Below are positions 6,148-8,248 of a stretch of 8,248 nucleotides of DNA, one piece after another. Numbering within the stretch: the first letter of the stretch is position 1; each line of letters starts with the position of its first letter. Source of the DNA: Actinomycetales bacterium (GTDB taxonomy: Bacteria; Actinomycetota; Actinomycetes; Actinomycetales; Microbacteriaceae); assembly GCA_028868555.1 (NCBI GenBank), contig JAGWUG010000031.1, positions 1-8,248 on the forward strand. The letters run 5' to 3'. The translations under genes and the position numbers were made by a program. The notes below the pieces were generated by a model. That model saw nothing but the letters and a program-made list of their open reading frames with translations. It did not search any database and was not told the origin of the DNA.

Positions 6148-7362
6148 TTGAGCAACCTTGAGCCCCGCTACCGACGAGCGAATCCGCGTCACGGTGTGCT
6201 GGTGGCTCGCTCAGGGAAACGAAACCTACTAAGCCTCGCCTGGCGCGGCCTCGCGGTAGTTCTCTCCGCGGTTCTCATTGTCGCTAGCTACTCGGTGGTC
6301 TCCATCGGCAGCCAGCTGGCCGGCACCGGCATTCAACTCACCGATGCCAACGGGCACGCCATCACCGCACCAAAGGACCTCAAGGGTCCAATCAACATGC
6401 TTCTGGTTGGCTCGGACACCCGCGCCGGTCAGGGCGGCGGGTTCGGAACTGGAATCACCAGCAACCTCGCCGATGTGATCATCCTGCTCCACGTCTCGGC
6501 CAACCGTAAGAACGCGGTTGCCATGAGCTTCCCGCGCGACCTCATGGTTCCCTGGCCCGCCTGCCCGAGCACCTCGGGTGGCTCCGGCTACCTGGCGCAG
6601 TCGCTTGGCCAGATCAACGCCACCATCGCAAACGGCGGCCCGGGCTGCACCCTGCTGACCGTCGAATCAGTAACGGGGCTTACCATCCCGTATCTGGCCA
6701 TGATCAACTTCAAGGGCGTCATCGAGATGTCCAACGCCATTGGTGGCGTAACGGTCTGTGTTGCCAACCCAATCCACGACACCTACACCCACCTGGATCT
6801 CACCGCCGGAATGCACACCCTGCAGGGTCTTCAGGCGCTGCAGTTCCTGCGCACGCGTCACGGCATCGGTGATGGCAGCGACCTAAGCCGCATCAGCAAC
6901 CAGCAGGTGTTCATGAGTTCGCTCTTCCGCAAGGTGAAGAGCAACGGTGTGCTCACCAACCCGGTCTACCTATACAGCCTGGCCAGTGCCGCGGCTCGCA
7001 ACATGACCCTGAGCAGCAACCTAACCGACCTCAACGTTCTGGTTGGTATGGCCGGGGCGTTCCGTCACGTCTCGCCCGACAACATGACCTTCCTGCAGGT
7101 TCCAACTATGGGCGGCCTCCCTGCTCCAAACGAGGGTCGCGTTCAGCTGGTTCAGGACCAGGCACAGATCATCTTCGACAAGTTGAAGAACGACCAGCCG
7201 CTCATTCTGGCCAAGAGCAACCCAGAGGTTGGCGCCCAAACCTCCGAGACGCCAGCTAGTTCAAGCTCGGCCTCGGCAGCCCCAAGTGCGTCGGCTTCTC
7301 CGAGCCTGCTGCCCGACTGGGTTCGCGGAACCAAGGGCTCCAGCACCACCTGCTCCAACTAA
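6148..7362 (+). CDS. LytR-CpsA-Psr (LCP) family cell-wall glycopolymer ligase
   Basis: LCP proteins transfer undecaprenyl-phosphate-linked glycopolymers to peptidoglycan on the outer membrane face. From the TTG start the protein has 404 residues. It has a basic cytoplasmic tail (1-30), one membrane helix at about 31-53, then the LCP domain with GSDTR (88-92, acidic and Arg ligands), FPRD (128-131) and FLRTRHGIGDGSDLSR (233-248), the Arg/Asp set that binds the lipid pyrophosphate. The C-terminus is a Ser/Ala/Pro-rich low-complexity segment (about 369-388) followed by a short tail. Four Cys (139, 167, 204, 402) all lie in the extracytoplasmic part and could form two disulfides. The gene starts 18 bases after the tRNA with no terminator between. 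The polymer attached is unknown. Confidence 0.9.
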   Translation: MSNLEPRYRRANPRHGVLVARSGKRNLLSLAWRGLAVVLSAVLIVASYSVVSIGSQLAGTGIQLTDANGHAITAPKDLKGPINMLLVGSDTRAGQGGGFGTGITSNLADVIILLHVSANRKNAVAMSFPRDLMVPWPACPSTSGGSGYLAQSLGQINATIANGGPGCTLLTVESVTGLTIPYLAMINFKGVIEMSNAIGGVTVCVANPIHDTYTHLDLTAGMHTLQGLQALQFLRTRHGIGDGSDLSRISNQQVFMSSLFRKVKSNGVLTNPVYLYSLASAAARNMTLSSNLTDLNVLVGMAGAFRHVSPDNMTFLQVPTMGGLPAPNEGRVQLVQDQAQIIFDKLKNDQPLILAKSNPEVGAQTSETPASSSSASAAPSASASPSLLPDWVRGTKGSSTTCSN

Positions 7363-7405
7363 CTTTGCGCTGACAACGGTTAATTTTGGCGCTTGGCTAA
7401 ACCAC

Positions 7406-7411
7406 TAGGCT
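7406..7411 (+). promoter_or_regulatory. Candidate -10 box upstream of the serine hydrolase gene
   Basis: TAGGCT repeats the hexamer found before serS but lies 26 bases before the ATG, giving a leader of about 20 bases that contains AGGAG. It would be a normal led transcript separate from the LCP gene. No strong -35 hexamer is seen; TTGGCG at 7386-7391 has only a 14-base spacer. The 75-base gap after the LCP stop shows no clear terminator. Confidence 0.4.
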
Positions 7412-7425
7412 GAGTAAAACCAATC

Positions 7426-7430
7426 AGGAG
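7426..7430 (+). promoter_or_regulatory. Ribosome binding site of the serine hydrolase gene
   Basis: AGGAG sits seven bases before the ATG at 7438-7440, an ideal Shine-Dalgarno distance. It fixes the start of the open frame that runs to the window end. Confidence 0.85.
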
Positions 7431-7437
7431 TTAGGTA

Positions 7438-8248
7438 ATGGCGCTCACTCAGAATCACTTCCACCCAAAGTTCGCTGCGGCCGCCAAGTTGTTCGCAGAC
7501 TATGCAGCCGCTGAGGAAGAAGCCCAGCTGGCCGTCTACGTTGGTGGCGAACTGGTTCTAGATCTTGCAGCCAACGCCAGCCCCGATGCCCTGACTACCG
7601 TTTACTCAGTGAGCAAGGGTCTGTCCGCAATCGCGCTGGCCAAGCTTGTGGAGCGCGGGCAACTAGACCTCGATCAGACCGTGGCACACTACTGGCCTGA
7701 GTTCGCGGCCCAGGGCAAGCAAGACGTCACCGTTCGTCAACTACTCAGCCACCAGGCGGGTCTCCCAGAGACCACTCCCGCCCTAACCACTGAGCAGTAT
7801 CTGGACCCCCACGCCGCCGCTGCCGCGCTGGCAGCCGAGAAGCCGTGGTGGCGTCCGGGAGCCGGTCACGGCTACCACGGCCTGAGCATCGGCCCACTGA
7901 TGAGCGAGCTCTGCTTCCGCATCACCGGCAAGACCATTCAGCAGTTCTACGACGCAGAGGTTCGCAGCCTGGCCAACGCGGACGCCTACCTCGGCCTGCC
8001 GGAGGAACTGGAACCACGTGTGCTCGAACTCCTGCCGATGCGCCCACCAACACCGGAGCAGCTGGAGCAGTGGGCTCCACAGCGCAACTGGCGCCAGGGT
8101 CCAATCGGTGCGGCCGTGTTTGCCAACGGCCTGGGCGACGCCCACATCACCACTCCGGCTGGCCGCCGCTTTGGTCTAGCCTCGGCCGCGGGCGTGGCAT
8201 CTGCGCGCGGGCTGGCATCGGTGTTCCAGTGGGCAACCGGCTACGGCA
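7438..8248 (+). CDS. Beta-lactamase-fold serine hydrolase, EstB/LACTB-like (3' end missing)
   Basis: The frame is open for 270 codons to the window edge. The protein has YSVSKG with the S-x-x-K motif at Ser57 and Lys60 (nucleophile and general base), LLSHQAGLP at 102-110, and GYHGLSIG from residue 145, where Tyr146 takes the place of the class C Tyr-x-Asn tyrosine. This set is typical of the class C-like esterase/hydrolase group (Pfam Beta-lactamase). The third motif, near the C-terminus, lies outside the window. No signal peptide is visible, so the protein should be cytoplasmic and is unlikely to be a periplasmic resistance lactamase; an esterase or amidase acting on small molecules is more likely. 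It has its own ribosome binding site and probable promoter. The substrate is unknown. Confidence 0.88.
   Translation, partial: MALTQNHFHPKFAAAAKLFADYAAAEEEAQLAVYVGGELVLDLAANASPDALTTVYSVSKGLSAIALAKLVERGQLDLDQTVAHYWPEFAAQGKQDVTVRQLLSHQAGLPETTPALTTEQYLDPHAAAAALAAEKPWWRPGAGHGYHGLSIGPLMSELCFRITGKTIQQFYDAEVRSLANADAYLGLPEELEPRVLELLPMRPPTPEQLEQWAPQRNWRQGPIGAAVFANGLGDAHITTPAGRRFGLASAAGVASARGLASVFQWATGYG

Noticed and set aside
7783..8145. Minus-strand open frames near the window end
   Set aside because: They are antisense to the well-supported serine hydrolase gene and show no recognisable domain or ribosome binding site.
7438..8248. Antibiotic-resistance beta-lactamase
   Set aside because: There is no signal peptide, and the Tyr-His-Gly form of the second motif points to the EstB/LACTB-like hydrolase group rather than a secreted lactamase.

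Overview
The window looks like ordinary chromosomal DNA from a moderately GC-rich actinobacterium. The support is the gene order pheA - lipid-kinase-like gene - serS, actinobacterial-type versions of each protein, a serine tRNA with an encoded CCA, an LCP (LytR-CpsA-Psr) cell-wall ligase, and short promoters in which a TANNNT -10 box sits directly upstream of the start codon. The compact spacing and protein types suggest Microbacteriaceae or a close relative. That placement is inference from sequence character, not from a search.

Layout. Bases 1-167 hold the C-terminal end of an M15/VanY-type D,D-carboxypeptidase. It converges, with an 8-base gap, on pgm (minus strand, 176-1798), the phosphoglucomutase linking glucose-6-phosphate and glucose-1-phosphate. 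Divergent from pgm is pheA (1828-2793), a stand-alone prephenate dehydratase for phenylalanine synthesis. It converges on a diacylglycerol-kinase-family gene (minus strand, 2851-3801), and the 57-base junction is almost filled by two copies of a 30-base tandem repeat. Divergent from the kinase gene is serS (seryl-tRNA synthetase, 3888-5156), followed after 8 bases by a Cof-type HAD phosphatase (5165-6031). The HAD stop codon is embedded in the probable -10 box of a tRNA-Ser(UGA) gene (6042-6129). Then come an LCP-family membrane ligase (6148-7362) and the first 270 codons of a cytoplasmic beta-lactamase-fold serine hydrolase (7438 to the window end). No stretch longer than about 90 bases lacks a gene.

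How the parts relate. Three genes concern the envelope or its precursors: the M15 peptidase trims peptidoglycan stems, the LCP protein attaches glycopolymers to the wall, and Pgm supplies glucose-1-phosphate for nucleotide sugars. SerRS and tRNA-Ser belong to the same charging reaction and lie within 0.9 kb of each other. The rest is housekeeping metabolism.

I see no defence system, mobile element, CRISPR array, riboswitch or otherwise undescribed system. The most interesting signals are regulatory. An identical TAGNCT-N6-start layout precedes three genes and predicts leaderless mRNAs. The tRNA promoter predicts transcription starting at or next to the mature tRNA 5' end. The convergent pheA/kinase junction carries the tandem repeat.
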